Below are positions 19,193 to 28,386 of a stretch of 64,000 nucleotides of DNA, piece after piece. Under the pieces are notes generated by a model. The model did not search any database and was not told the origin of the DNA. It saw only the letters and a list, made by a program, of their open reading frames with translations. The stretch comes from Altererythrobacter lutimaris. Lineage in GTDB: Bacteria; Pseudomonadota; Alphaproteobacteria; Sphingomonadales; Sphingomonadaceae. The stretch's first letter is position 1; each line of letters opens with the position of its first letter. A program made the position numbers and the translations under genes. Where the stretch lies: positions 2,330,693 through 2,394,692 of the forward strand of contig NZ_JABWTA010000001.1 of assembly GCF_013371495.1 (NCBI RefSeq). The letters run 5' to 3'.

Positions 19193-19222
19193 TACCTGCA
19201 AACACATTGCAGGAGTTCAGAC

Positions 19223-19894
19223 ATGTCCATCACGCTCGCGGTCGAAGACGATATCGCGCAAATCACTCTCGATGATGGCCGCGCCAACGCCATAGATCCT
19301 GCTTGGCTCGACACATTCCGCGAGACTTTTGCAGAGGCGGAGAAGAACGCCAAGGCCATCGTCATTGCCGGACGCGATGGCATCTTCAGCGGCGGGTTCA
19401 ATTTGAAATGGATGCCCACCGCCAAGGCGGAAGAACTCGGCTATCTGCTGGATATGGCGGGCAAGCTTGTGTGCGATGTCTATGGCAGCGAGCGGCCGGT
19501 TGTGGGGGCATGCACCGGCCATGCCATCGCCATGGGTCAATTCCTGTTGCTGTCCTGCGACACACGGATCGGCGCTGCTGGCGACTACAAATTCGGCGCA
19601 AACGAGACGATGAATGGCATGAACCTGCCTGTATTCGCGCAGGAAATATGCGCAGCGCGGCTCGATCCGACACAATTAACCAAGCTCGTCATCCAGTCAT
19701 ACATGTATGGCCCGGAAGAAGCGGTGAAGCTTGGCGCGCTCGACCTCGTGGTCGAGCCTGATCAGGTCATCGCAACTGCGACTGCACTCGCCCAACAGCT
19801 CGCGCAGCTACCTGGCGGTGCTTATGGCTGGAACAAGAAAGCCATGCGTCAGCCGGTGCTTGACCGCATTGCCGCAACCAAGAACGGTTACTGA
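19223..19894 (+). CDS. Crotonase / enoyl-CoA hydratase family protein
   Basis: The 223-residue protein has the crotonase fold signatures: ANAIDPAWLDTFR near 20-33, an oxyanion-hole segment AGRDGIFSGGFNLKW near 50-65, and GACTGHAIAMGQFLLLSCDTRIGA near 93-116. The usual catalytic glutamates of hydratases near 115 and 135 are not clearly present, so it could be a hydratase, isomerase or another CoA-acting family member. It is shorter than typical 255-residue hydratases. It follows the mutase after 30 bases, with a purine-rich AGGAG before the ATG. Confidence 0.8.
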   Translation: MSITLAVEDDIAQITLDDGRANAIDPAWLDTFRETFAEAEKNAKAIVIAGRDGIFSGGFNLKWMPTAKAEELGYLLDMAGKLVCDVYGSERPVVGACTGHAIAMGQFLLLSCDTRIGAAGDYKFGANETMNGMNLPVFAQEICAARLDPTQLTKLVIQSYMYGPEEAVKLGALDLVVEPDQVIATATALAQQLAQLPGGAYGWNKKAMRQPVLDRIAATKNGY

Positions 19895-19920
19895 TCACCT
19901 TTTTTACGAGGACAAACCCC

Positions 19921-20730
19921 ATGAAAATCTTCCGCAAACTTGTTGCTTCAGCATCACTGGCAGGGGCGCTTGCTCTCTCTGCCCCCGCATTTGCCCAGGA
20001 CGAGGCTCCGTCTCAAGATGAGCAGGTTTTGGCTGAAATGATGGCCATGTTCCAAACCGAACCGCTCACACCAGAACAAGAAGCGCGGCTTCCGCTGGCT
20101 GGCGAAGTCATTGACCGGATGATGCCTCCAGGCACGCTTGGCGAAGTCATGGGCCAGATGTTCGATGGAATGCTCGGCCCCCTCATGCAGCGAGCGACTG
20201 AGCCAAAGGCGGCTGATTTTGCCGGTCAGCTTGGGCTCGAAACGTGGGAAATCGACATGGATGAGGCGGCTATCACGGAAGCGGCTACGATTGTCGATCC
20301 GCTCCGTGATGAGCGCAATGAGCGGACCGCTGCAGTATTCCCAGAGATAATGACCGAGATGATGAACGCGATGGAGCCCACCATGCGCAAAGTCATGACT
20401 GAGGTTTACGCGGTCTATTTCAATGAGGCCCAATTGAACGATATCAATGCGTTCTTTGCAACGGATAGCGGTTCGGCTTTCGCGAAGTCTTACATGACCA
20501 TGTCGAGCGATCCGCGCGTGATTGGCGGCATGATGGAAGCGATGCCACAGATGATGGGCGCGTTTGAAAACATGGAAACGCGCTTAGCTGATGCGACCGC
20601 CGACATGCCTGAGCCTCGCGGATTTGCTGACCTTTCTGCAGCTGAACAAGCGCGTATCGCTGAACTTACCGGGTACAGCGTCGAAGAGCTGGCTGAACGC
20701 GCGGCGGAGACAGCAGAAGCAACAGAATAA
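19921..20730 (+). CDS. Exported protein, DUF2059-like
   Basis: The 269-residue protein begins with a clear Sec signal peptide (basic start, hydrophobic core, cleavage after APAFA near residue 25). The mature part is rich in Met and acidic residues. Its segment TEVYAVYFNEAQLNDINAFF, followed by SGSAFAKS, looks like the DUF2059 helical domain found in exported proteobacterial proteins of unknown function. The C-terminal 30 residues are Ala/Glu-rich. It starts 26 bases after the crotonase gene. Function not known. Confidence 0.7.
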   Translation: MKIFRKLVASASLAGALALSAPAFAQDEAPSQDEQVLAEMMAMFQTEPLTPEQEARLPLAGEVIDRMMPPGTLGEVMGQMFDGMLGPLMQRATEPKAADFAGQLGLETWEIDMDEAAITEAATIVDPLRDERNERTAAVFPEIMTEMMNAMEPTMRKVMTEVYAVYFNEAQLNDINAFFATDSGSAFAKSYMTMSSDPRVIGGMMEAMPQMMGAFENMETRLADATADMPEPRGFADLSAAEQARIAELTGYSVEELAERAAETAEATE

Positions 20731-20890
20731 GCAAGACATTCAGCCTGCGCTCACTTCGCGCGGGCACAATGTCGGTTCCTTACAATGATTACGCGGTCCC
20801 TTGCGCCACGCACCAGCGAGAGGGATCGCGGCAATCGCAGTGCGCCAGCTTAGGCGCGTGGCTTGGATTGCCAATGGGGGACTGATAATT

Positions 20891-22276
20891 ATGGCCACAT
20901 CACCGGCTGGCACAGCTGTAACGGGCGCTTCTGCCTCACCGCTTATTCTCACCAACAGCAAGTGGCTACGCATGGCGACCTTGCTGCTGTTTTACTTCAC
21001 GCAAGGCTTCCCAATTGGCTTCTTCTTCTACGCTGTTCCGGCGTGGATGGCGGCCAATGGCGCAACGACAGTCGAGACTGCTGCGGTGGTCGGCGCAGCT
21101 TCGACGCCGTGGTCGCTGAAGTTCATCAACGGCTTTATCATTGATCGCTACACCTATCTGCCGATGGGGCGTCGGCGCAGCTGGATCATTGGCGCGCAAT
21201 CGCTCATCGTTATCGCATTTCTCGTCGCAGCTGTCGCCGCACCTCAGCACACGGAAGTGGCTTTCATTTCCGCGGTTGCTTTCTCTGCCAATATCGCCGT
21301 CGCGTTTCAGGATGTCGGGATCGATAGTCTCGCGATTGATATCATGCCTGAAGACGAGCGCGCGAAAGCAGCAGGGATAATGTTCGGTGCGCAATATCTG
21401 GGTATCGCCGCTGCGACAGGGATGGGCGGCTATCTCTTCCAGAACTTTGGCGTGATCGCAGGCATGCTGGGCGGGGCGGCCATTCCGCTCGCGATCATGC
21501 TCTATGGCGTTGCCATCCGCGAGCGTGATGGCGAGAAGCGCATGCCATGGAGCGCTGGCGCAACGCATCCGCGTAACAAGGCCATTCAGGTCGAAGCGTG
21601 GTGGCCGCTCCTTCGCGATGCATTCAAGGCAATTCTTGCACCACTCTCGCTGATCCTCGCTCCGCTGATGTTGCTACGCGCGATTCCAGGCGGCGCCTTC
21701 GAAGCATTCCATCCGCAGCTCTTCACGCAGACTGCGGGTTGGGCGCAGACCGAATATACGAGCCTGATATCGTCTTCGACACTACTGAGTGGCGTAATCG
21801 GTCTGGTTATTGGTGGGTGGTTTATCGACAAGATTGGCAGCCGTGCCGGGATGGTGCTGTCGGCCATTGCGATCACGGGTTTGTTGGCAGCGATGGGCGC
21901 AATTCCCCAACTCTGGACGGAAAGCTGGGTTCTGATCGGTTTACAATTGAGCGTCGATTTCTTCTCGTTGCTCTACATGATTGCGATCATCCCTGTGTTC
22001 ATGAAGCTGTGTTCTCCAGCGGTCGCCGCGACACAGTTCACAGTCTACATGGCGCTCGGCAATATGGGGCGGCCTCTGGGCGCAGCCTTGGCCGGTGTCA
22101 CTGCTGGTGCCGGTAACCCCCAATGGCTTTACTGGGGCTGCGCTGTCGGTTTTCTCGTAATCCTTGTCCTTTCGGCCTTAGCTCCATTCCCCAAAGGTGA
22201 AGCTGCTGAAGAGGCTGAGCACGAGGTCGAAGATCATGTGGCGCAAGCCGATGGCCTGACTCCTAAAATGGATTAA
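20891..22276 (+). CDS. MFS transporter, AmpG/PAT-like
   Basis: The 461-residue protein has twelve predicted membrane helices. Its N-terminal region (FYFTQGFPIGFFFYAVPAWM near 33-52, then TPWSLKFINGFIIDRY near 75) recalls the AmpG/PAT branch of the major facilitator superfamily, which moves muropeptides or acetyl-CoA. The substrate here is not known. I chose the ATG at 20891, preceded by GGGGGA, over a TTG at 20801 that would add 30 residues unlike the family. The C-terminal tail is acidic. Confidence 0.8.
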   Translation: MATSPAGTAVTGASASPLILTNSKWLRMATLLLFYFTQGFPIGFFFYAVPAWMAANGATTVETAAVVGAASTPWSLKFINGFIIDRYTYLPMGRRRSWIIGAQSLIVIAFLVAAVAAPQHTEVAFISAVAFSANIAVAFQDVGIDSLAIDIMPEDERAKAAGIMFGAQYLGIAAATGMGGYLFQNFGVIAGMLGGAAIPLAIMLYGVAIRERDGEKRMPWSAGATHPRNKAIQVEAWWPLLRDAFKAILAPLSLILAPLMLLRAIPGGAFEAFHPQLFTQTAGWAQTEYTSLISSSTLLSGVIGLVIGGWFIDKIGSRAGMVLSAIAITGLLAAMGAIPQLWTESWVLIGLQLSVDFFSLLYMIAIIPVFMKLCSPAVAATQFTVYMALGNMGRPLGAALAGVTAGAGNPQWLYWGCAVGFLVILVLSALAPFPKGEAAEEAEHEVEDHVAQADGLTPKMD

Positions 22277-22346
22277 CGCCGCAGATGGATTGACGCGCCT
22301 TAGGTGACTTGACGGAACGAGTGCGCGCGTCGAACGCTCACTTCTT

Positions 22347-24800
22347 GTGAGCAGTGCGCATGTCCCTCCCGAGATCGAGAGCTGGTTTTCCGGCCGGGGC
22401 TGGCGTGTGCGGCGTCACCAGTCAGAGATGCTGGCGGCAAGCGATGCGGGTAAACATGCGCTGCTGGTGGCGGACACAGGCGCGGGTAAAACACTTGCGG
22501 GGTTCTTGCCGACGCTGAGCGATTTCGCGGCTTCAAGGCTTGACGATGCAAAGCCGCATGACGGCTTGCACACGCTTTATGTCTCGCCTTTGAAAGCACT
22601 TGCGCATGATGTGCAGCGCAATTTGCTGACCCCAATTGAAGAGATCGGCCTGCCGATCCGTGTCGAAACACGCAGCGGGGATACCCCGTCAGACCGCAAG
22701 AAGCGCCAGCGCTCGCGCCCTCCGCATGTTCTGTTGACTACGCCGGAGAGCCTTTCGCTGCTGCTATCTTACCCTGACAGTTTCGAGATGTTCCGCGGAT
22801 TGAAGCGGGTAGTGGTGGACGAGGTTCACGCCTTCGCAACCGGCAAGCGCGGAGACTTATTGGCGCTCGCGCTTTCGCGGCTTCAGGCCATTGCGCCGGA
22901 TATGCAGCGTGCGGCACTGTCTGCAACTTTGGCTGATCCGGAAGGCTTTCGCGCCTGGCTCGCACCTTGGGGGGACTTGGATGCGGTTGAGCTTGTTGAA
23001 GGCGAGCAAGGCGCGGAGCCTGAAGTCGAAATCCTGCTCCCGCGCGAAGAGCGTGTGCCGTGGGGCGGGCACGCGGGGCGCTGGGCTATCCCGCAGCTTA
23101 TCGAACAGATCAAAGCCAATCGTACGACGCTAATCTTCACCAATACGCGTTTTCTGGCGGAGTTCATTTTCCAGCTTTTGTGGGATGTGAACGAGGATAA
23201 TCTGCCGATCGGTATCCACCATGGCAGTCTCTCCAAGGAGGCGCGCCGCAAGGTGGAAAGCGCGATGGCACGTGGGGAATTGCACGCTCTCGTTTGCACC
23301 GCCAGCCTGGATCTCGGGATCGATTGGGGCGACATTGATTGCGTTGTGCAAATGGGCGCGCCCAAGGGCTCCTCGCGTTTGCTGCAGCGGATCGGCCGCG
23401 CCAACCACCGGCTCGACCAGCCCAGCCGAGCCATGCTTGTGCCGGGCAACCGGTTCGAGTTTCTCGAAGCAACCGCGGCCAAGGACGCGGTCGACGAAGG
23501 CATGCGCGATGGCGAAGACTTCCGTCAGGGTGGCCTCGATGTCCTCGCGCAGCATGTCATGGCTTGCGCTTGCGCAGGGCCGTTCCACGAGGACGCACTG
23601 CTCAGCGAAGTGCGCTCCAGCCTGCCTTATGCATGGGTCACGCCCGAAGACTGGAAGCGTGTGCTCGGCTTTGTTGAGAATGGCGGCTACGCCTTGCGCG
23701 CCTACGACAAGTTCAAACGCATTCGCCGCGACAAAGATGGCGTGTGGCAGCTCACTCATCCCGAACATGCACAGCGCCACCGGATGAATGCCGGGATCAT
23801 TGTCGATGCGGAAATGCTGACCGTGCGTTTCAAGAACGGGCGACAATTGGGCAAGGTCGAGGAGCGGTTCGCAGCGACACTTTCGCCCGGCGACACATTC
23901 TTCTTCGCAGGCATGAGTCTGGAAGTGGAGGGCCTCAAAGACATGGACCTGATCGTCCGTGCAGCCAAGAAAAGCGCGACAATCCCGAGCTATGGCGGGC
24001 TGCGCTTGCCGCTCACCACGCATCTGGCGAGCCGGGTGCAGGCCATGCTCAGCGAACGCGAGAAGTGGGGGCGTTTCCCTGACGATGTGCGCGAATGGCT
24101 CGAAGTGCAGGACTGGCGCAGCGAAATGCCGGGGCCGGGAAAACTGCTGGTTGAAAGCTTCCCGCACGCAAAGAAACATTACAGCGTCTATTATACGTTC
24201 GAGGGCTGGAACGCGAACCAGAGCCTCGGCATGCTGATTACGCGGCGGATGGAGGATCGCGGGCTGATGCCGGCGGGCTTTGTCGCGAATGATTATTCGC
24301 TGGCGGTGTGGGGGTTGAAGCCGGTGGAAGATCCTGCGCCGCTTCTGTCGCCTGATATCCTCACCGACGAGTTTGTCGACTGGGTACAGGAATCGCATTT
24401 GCTGAGGCGTGCTTTTCGTGAGGTCGCGGTGATCAGCGGGCTGGTCGAGCGCCAGCATCCGGGCAAGCGCAAGACCGGAAAACAGGTCACATTCTCGACT
24501 GACCTCATCTACGATGTGCTGAAGAAGTATGAGCCCGACCATGTGCTGCTGGAAGCCGCCTGGGCCGATGCACGCGCGCGGATGACCGATGTCGGAAGGC
24601 TCGCCGACCTGCTCGAGCGGTCACAGCATGAACTGGTGCATGTCGAACTTGACCGGGTCAGCCCGCTCGCTGTGCCGGTGATGACCATGATTGGCCGCGA
24701 GGCCGTACCTCAGGGTGCGGTGGACGAAGAACTGCTGCTCGAAGCGGAGAGTTTGGCTGGCGAAGCGATGCGGGTCGATGAGGCGATGGAGGGGGTTTGA
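22347..24800 (+). CDS. Ligase-associated DEXH-box DNA helicase (Lhr-like)
   Basis: The 817-residue protein is a superfamily 2 helicase. Motif I ADTGAGKT lies near residue 43, the Walker B box DEVH near 157, motif III SATL near 192, and the C-terminal RecA domain has QRIGRANHR near 347. This is the Lhr-type group often found beside an ATP-dependent DNA ligase and two nucleases in a DNA-repair cluster. No ligase or nuclease gene is next to it here; its neighbours are an MFS transporter and a lipoprotein. The start is a GTG at 22347. A role in DNA repair is inferred from the family. Confidence 0.88.
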   Translation: MSSAHVPPEIESWFSGRGWRVRRHQSEMLAASDAGKHALLVADTGAGKTLAGFLPTLSDFAASRLDDAKPHDGLHTLYVSPLKALAHDVQRNLLTPIEEIGLPIRVETRSGDTPSDRKKRQRSRPPHVLLTTPESLSLLLSYPDSFEMFRGLKRVVVDEVHAFATGKRGDLLALALSRLQAIAPDMQRAALSATLADPEGFRAWLAPWGDLDAVELVEGEQGAEPEVEILLPREERVPWGGHAGRWAIPQLIEQIKANRTTLIFTNTRFLAEFIFQLLWDVNEDNLPIGIHHGSLSKEARRKVESAMARGELHALVCTASLDLGIDWGDIDCVVQMGAPKGSSRLLQRIGRANHRLDQPSRAMLVPGNRFEFLEATAAKDAVDEGMRDGEDFRQGGLDVLAQHVMACACAGPFHEDALLSEVRSSLPYAWVTPEDWKRVLGFVENGGYALRAYDKFKRIRRDKDGVWQLTHPEHAQRHRMNAGIIVDAEMLTVRFKNGRQLGKVEERFAATLSPGDTFFFAGMSLEVEGLKDMDLIVRAAKKSATIPSYGGLRLPLTTHLASRVQAMLSEREKWGRFPDDVREWLEVQDWRSEMPGPGKLLVESFPHAKKHYSVYYTFEGWNANQSLGMLITRRMEDRGLMPAGFVANDYSLAVWGLKPVEDPAPLLSPDILTDEFVDWVQESHLLRRAFREVAVISGLVERQHPGKRKTGKQVTFSTDLIYDVLKKYEPDHVLLEAAWADARARMTDVGRLADLLERSQHELVHVELDRVSPLAVPVMTMIGREAVPQGAVDEELLLEAESLAGEAMRVDEAMEGV

Positions 24801-24839
24801 GCATATCCGCGAATGACCGATTTGCTGACGTTTCTGGGT

Positions 24840-25412
24840 TCAGTTCGCGACGAGCAGTTCAGAGTCCTTTGCAAGACCGTAGGTTTCAGCCTGTGATCGA
24901 TCAATCCGATAGCCTTGGTCAGTCATTATTAGGTCACGTGCCAAGGGAAGGCCTCCCGTTGGCAGAATCGGAAGTTTATTTGTTTGAGGCCAGCGCGCCA
25001 GTATCCGATTGAGCGCAGCCTCTCGGAATGGTGTCTCCAATTTTGGGTCCGGACCCTTCAAGAACGTTGCCCATACCCGTCCGCGATGCATGACGTCGCT
25101 CACACTGCCGACCTGTTGATCGTCATCTTCTCCTCGCCAAATCGTAATGCTGACGGTTGGACGTTGATCCGGCTCGAGCACTCTGCTGTCCTTGTAGAAA
25201 TCGGCAGATTGATCACTCACGTCGTCGACATGAAGGCCGTCATGATTACCCGCTTCAGATGTGAGCAGATTTGTTAGCTCAATCCTTTCCTGTGTGTCTT
25301 CAATTGGTATCTCGACAGCAGCAACGTACCTCATCGCTTCCTGATCCGCAGGTGTCGGAATACAACCCATGAGAGCGAGTATGGCGAGCATTAATGGCAG
25401 AAAGTTTCTCAT
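24840..25412 (-). CDS. Hypothetical lipoprotein
   Basis: I do not recognise a family. The 190-residue product starts with a lipoprotein signal: basic N-terminus, hydrophobic core, and a lipobox LMGC with Cys at residue 17. The mature part is acidic and without membrane segments. It ends 40 bases from the helicase stop (convergent), and its ATG lies 67 bases downstream of the third exbD gene on the same strand, so the two may be cotranscribed. Confidence 0.65.
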   Translation of the reverse strand: MRNFLPLMLAILALMGCIPTPADQEAMRYVAAVEIPIEDTQERIELTNLLTSEAGNHDGLHVDDVSDQSADFYKDSRVLEPDQRPTVSITIWRGEDDDQQVGSVSDVMHRGRVWATFLKGPDPKLETPFREAALNRILARWPQTNKLPILPTGGLPLARDLIMTDQGYRIDRSQAETYGLAKDSELLVAN

Positions 25413-25479
25413 TGGGTGCTTCTACACAATCAGCCCAATTCTGGAACGTCAGCTTTCCACCACATAATCGGACATTCCG

Positions 25480-25911
25480 TTACCGCTCAAACTCTCGGTG
25501 CTTTTCATTGCCGATAAACGCGAACCTGGTCGCGCCAGCATCCTTGATGAGCGCAATGGTGCGGGCAGAGCGGTCATAGCTGGCATAGGCATCGGGCTCG
25601 AACCGCAGCAGCGGCTCCTCCGGCAAGCTTGCGGCATAAGCGACATTGGCAGACAGCTGCTCGCCGCTGACCTTGTTGCCGTTCCAGAACAGCTGGTCCG
25701 CAGGGTCGATATAAACGGTGTTGAGAGCGGGATCAGCCATGCCTTTGGGCCCGCCCGGCAAATCGACTTCGGTTTTGTGCGTCGGAATCGGGACCGACAT
25801 CATGATCATGATCAGTAACACCAACAGCACATCGATGAAGGGCGTTACGTTCATTTCACCCATGGGAGGTTTGCGGAAGAAAGCATTCGGACGAATGATT
25901 GTTCTGGGCAT
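25480..25911 (-). CDS. exbD: ExbD/TolR-family biopolymer transport protein (third copy)
   Basis: The 143-residue protein has one N-terminal membrane helix carrying the essential Asp (MNVTPFIDVLLVLLIM, Asp near residue 27) and a C-terminal periplasmic domain. It is clearly paralogous to the ExbD at 26406-26861: both share TPxIDVLLVLLIM, FEPxAxASY and a C-terminal F(I/V)GNEKxRxF. I used the ATG at 25911, with AAAGGAG seven bases upstream, over an upstream extension. The strong terminator after the tonB operon and a gap of nearly 500 bases separate it from the other exbD genes, so it likely has its own promoter. Confidence 0.88.
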   Translation of the reverse strand: MPRTIIRPNAFFRKPPMGEMNVTPFIDVLLVLLIMIMMSVPIPTHKTEVDLPGGPKGMADPALNTVYIDPADQLFWNGNKVSGEQLSANVAYAASLPEEPLLRFEPDAYASYDRSARTIALIKDAGATRFAFIGNEKHREFER

Positions 25912-26405
25912 TGCGACGTCTCCTTTATCGTTGCTGGTCTTGGTATGGTGTCGTTTATCGGTCCTTCGGTTTTTGGCGGGCATACTCACCCACCGCACAG
26001 TTCTTGATTGATGGGCGGTCCGACGACCTCCGGGGGGGAGAGTACCTGACCGCCCATCGACAGGGACTATATATCATAACTGATAGGTTGCCTAATGCGT
26101 ACCTATTTGTCTTCCGCACGCCGTCCGGCGCGCGAAATCCTCGCTTCCGGGCAGGCAAGCTGCCCACGCTGCGGGCGGCCAGTCGGCCTTGCGGTTCGCT
26201 GTTCGCGAACCGTTTATGTAGCTTTCGCACGAAGAGCTGGAGTTGACTGCGTAACCAACGTCTAGCTGACCGTCGCCCTCAAGTAGTGAAGCGATAGGGC
26301 AAAGGTGTGCCTTCAACCAGCGAAGTGTAAAGGCAACAAAAAAGAGCGGGGTGCCTCTCCACACCCCGCTCTCATTTTTGCTCCGCCGTGAAGGCTAAGC
26401 TGAGG
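25912..26405. other. Intergenic region between the second and third exbD genes
   Basis: About 490 bases with no convincing gene. It holds an inverted repeat (GATGGGCGGTC near 26011 and GACCGCCCATC near 26049, about 27 bases apart), which would lie in the untranslated leader of the third exbD. The terminator of the tonB operon is at 26343-26372. The promoter of the third exbD must lie between the two. Reading frames here give low-complexity products unlike any protein I know. Confidence 0.6.
26337..26372 (-). terminator. Strong intrinsic terminator of the tonB-exbB-exbD-exbD operon
   Basis: AGAGCGGGGTG (26343-26353) and CACCCCGCTCT (26362-26372) form a perfect 11-base-pair stem around an 8-base loop. 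On the minus strand the stem is followed directly by a run of T (AAAAAAG on the plus strand before 26343). It lies about 35 bases past the stop of the second exbD gene. Confidence 0.9.
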
Positions 26406-26861
26406 TTAGCTGCCGCCCGCTCCTGGGCCGCCGCTACCGAATTGACGATACTTCTCGTTGCCGACGAAGCCAAACTTCGTCACGCCTGAAACCTTGATGA
26501 TGTTCAAGACGCGTGCTGACAGCTCGTAACTTGCCAGAGCTTCCGGTTCGAACTGCAGCTCGGGTTCCGGTACCATCCCCAGCGATGTGTTGAGGTTCGC
26601 GACCAGCGTACCCTGATCAATCGATTCCGCATTCCAGAGGATCTGGCCGTCTTGTGTCAGAACGATCTTGTTCTTGATCGGATCAACCATGTCAGGTGGC
26701 GGATTCGGGTTCGGTTGCGGCAAGTCGATGCTGACCGCGTGTGTCGCCACAGGGATCGTGATGATGAACATGATCAGCAGAACGAGCAGAACGTCGATCA
26801 GCGGGGTCATGTTCATGTCGGTCATCGGCTGCCCGTCGAGCTTGCCTCCTGCCATACCCAT
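26406..26861 (-). CDS. exbD: ExbD/TolR-family biopolymer transport protein (second copy)
   Basis: The 151-residue protein has an N-terminal membrane helix with the conserved Asp in DMNMTPLIDVLLVLLIM (Asp near 23) and a periplasmic domain. It ends with a Gly-rich tail. ExbD couples proton flow through the ExbB/ExbD motor to TonB movement. The SD AGGAG lies before the ATG. It is last in the operon tonB-exbB-exbD-exbD, 34 bases after the first exbD, and is closed by the terminator at 26343. Closest relative in the window is the third exbD at 25480. Confidence 0.92.
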   Translation of the reverse strand: MGMAGGKLDGQPMTDMNMTPLIDVLLVLLIMFIITIPVATHAVSIDLPQPNPNPPPDMVDPIKNKIVLTQDGQILWNAESIDQGTLVANLNTSLGMVPEPELQFEPEALASYELSARVLNIIKVSGVTKFGFVGNEKYRQFGSGGPGAGGS

Positions 26862-26895
26862 GAGATGTGTCTCCTAAGTTCTTTTCTTCTGCGGC

Positions 26896-27426
26896 TTAGA
26901 TGCCGGGTGCAACCGGGTTGGAAATGAACCCAACCGTCGGATAACCAGCAGCCTGGACGTTGTAGATCGAGCCTGCGACGCAGCGCCATGGAGCTTTCAC
27001 GTCACCGCGAATGTGCACCTGCGGGATGAGGTCGGGATCAGCCATGATGGCATCCGCACCGCCCGCACGCTGGACGATCGCGTCCAGACGTTCAAACGCC
27101 ATGTCATAGAGCTCTTCCGAGGTTACCGGCGTGATGTTGTTGAAATACACCCGGCATTCGCCTTGGCGCGAAGCCCCTTCAAAGCCTGGCTCACCAGCGC
27201 TGCGACCGTTTGCATCGGTCGTGCTCACAGTCAGCAGCAGGTTCTCGACCTTATCATCGGATTCGATCGATTCCATGATTGGAATCTCAAGCTTCTCGAT
27301 CGTCTGAATCGCCACCGGAACCGCGATGAGGAAGATGATCAGAAGCACCAGCATCACGTCCACCAGCGGCGTGGTGTTGATGTCTGACATTGGGGTCTCG
27401 CCCCCGCCTCCCATCGAAATCGCCAT
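26896..27426 (-). CDS. exbD: ExbD/TolR-family biopolymer transport protein (first copy)
   Basis: The 176-residue protein has the ExbD helix with SDINTTPLVDVMLVLLIIF (Asp near residue 23). Its longer periplasmic part differs clearly from the other two ExbD copies: it contains two Cys residues (in GECRVYF and WRCVAG), which could form a disulfide, and ends in GFISNPV rather than GNEK. It follows exbB after about 120 bases that include a small hairpin. Having two unlike ExbD proteins in one operon is common in Sphingomonadales and Xanthomonas-like systems. Confidence 0.92.
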   Translation of the reverse strand: MAISMGGGGETPMSDINTTPLVDVMLVLLIIFLIAVPVAIQTIEKLEIPIMESIESDDKVENLLLTVSTTDANGRSAGEPGFEGASRQGECRVYFNNITPVTSEELYDMAFERLDAIVQRAGGADAIMADPDLIPQVHIRGDVKAPWRCVAGSIYNVQAAGYPTVGFISNPVAPGI

Positions 27427-27511
27427 TGTACAGTCCTATCGTTTGTAATGCGCTTTTATGCAGCTTCGACCCGAAGAGCGTGAGCTGCGTTTGACCTGAT
27501 CGCTAAGGCTA

Positions 27512-27533
27512 GGGGGCAACCACTGCTGCCCCC
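27512..27533 (-). other. Hairpin in the exbB-exbD spacer
   Basis: GGGGGCA at 27512-27518 and TGCCCCC at 27527-27533 form a 7-base-pair GC-rich stem in the 122-base spacer between exbB and the first exbD. No T-run follows on the minus strand, so it looks like an RNA processing or stabilising hairpin rather than a terminator. Such hairpins can set unequal subunit amounts. Confidence 0.4.
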
Positions 27534-27548
27534 CGGCCCTTCAATCGA

Positions 27549-28316
27549 TCAGGCCTTGCTTGCTGGAGCAGCAGCTGCTGGACGCGCCGCAGCCTTAGCA
27601 GGTGCGCCGCCAACGGCTGGCTTAATCGCACCGTTCGAGCCCATGTAAGCGAGCAGGTCGGTGGAGAAACCGTTCATCAGTTCAGCGATGCGACGGTTAC
27701 GGCTCTGCAACCAGTTAAACGCAAGCACAGCAGGCACAGCAACGAACAGACCAATCGCGGTCATGATCAGTGCTTCACCAACCGGACCAGCAACCTTATC
27801 GATCGACGCCGAACCAGCGATACCGATGTTGATCAGTGCGCGGTAAATACCGATCACCGTGCCCAAGAGGCCGATAAACGGAGCGGTTGCACCGACCGAA
27901 GCGAGGAACGGAAGACCGCCTGCAAGCTTGGAGTTGATCGAGTCTTCAGAAGACTGCAGCGTACCGTGCAGGTAATCGTGTGCTTCGCGGCTGTCAGTCA
28001 TCTTGCCGTGATCTTCGCTCGCCTTGAGCGCGTCATCAGCGAGCTGGCGCCAGGCGCTGTTCTTTTCCAGCTTGGTCGCGCCTTCCTTGAGGCTGTTTGC
28101 GCGCCAGAAGTTCTGACGAACCGCCTTGTACTGGTTCATGATCTTGCGCTGCTCGAGCAGCTTGGTGATCAGAATGTAGAATGAGCCGACGCTCATGATG
28201 ACCATAACGGCCAGAATGAACCAAGCGACCGGGCCGCCTTGCTCCATGGCTTCCATGAAGCCGAACTTGTTCTCCGGGGCTGCGTCGGAAGCAGCAGCAA
28301 GAAGTTCAATAATCAT
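27549..28316 (-). CDS. exbB: MotA/TolQ/ExbB proton channel family protein
   Basis: The 255-residue protein has three membrane helices: one near 33-53 and two in the C-terminal half (near 145-165 and 180-205). It includes the family block GLLGTVIGIYRAL and the EALIMTAIGLFVAVPAVLAFN helix. ExbB forms the pentameric channel around ExbD and powers TonB at the inner membrane. It ends with an Ala/Pro/Lys tail. GAGGA precedes the ATG. tonB lies upstream and two exbD genes downstream. Confidence 0.94.
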   Translation of the reverse strand: MIIELLAAASDAAPENKFGFMEAMEQGGPVAWFILAVMVIMSVGSFYILITKLLEQRKIMNQYKAVRQNFWRANSLKEGATKLEKNSAWRQLADDALKASEDHGKMTDSREAHDYLHGTLQSSEDSINSKLAGGLPFLASVGATAPFIGLLGTVIGIYRALINIGIAGSASIDKVAGPVGEALIMTAIGLFVAVPAVLAFNWLQSRNRRIAELMNGFSTDLLAYMGSNGAIKPAVGGAPAKAAARPAAAAPASKA

Positions 28317-28386
28317 TGCGAATAGTCCTCTTTAAAATGTCCCCAAAGGCTGAGCGCTCACGACACGCGATCGCTCAGTCCCCGTG

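Noticed and set aside
24797..25012. Short plus-strand frame after the helicase as a possible nuclease partner
   Set aside because: It lacks metallophosphoesterase or nuclease motifs and lies antisense to the lipoprotein gene.
26092..26364. Minus-strand frame of 90 codons in the exbD intergenic region
   Set aside because: It starts inside the terminator stem and its product has no recognisable feature.
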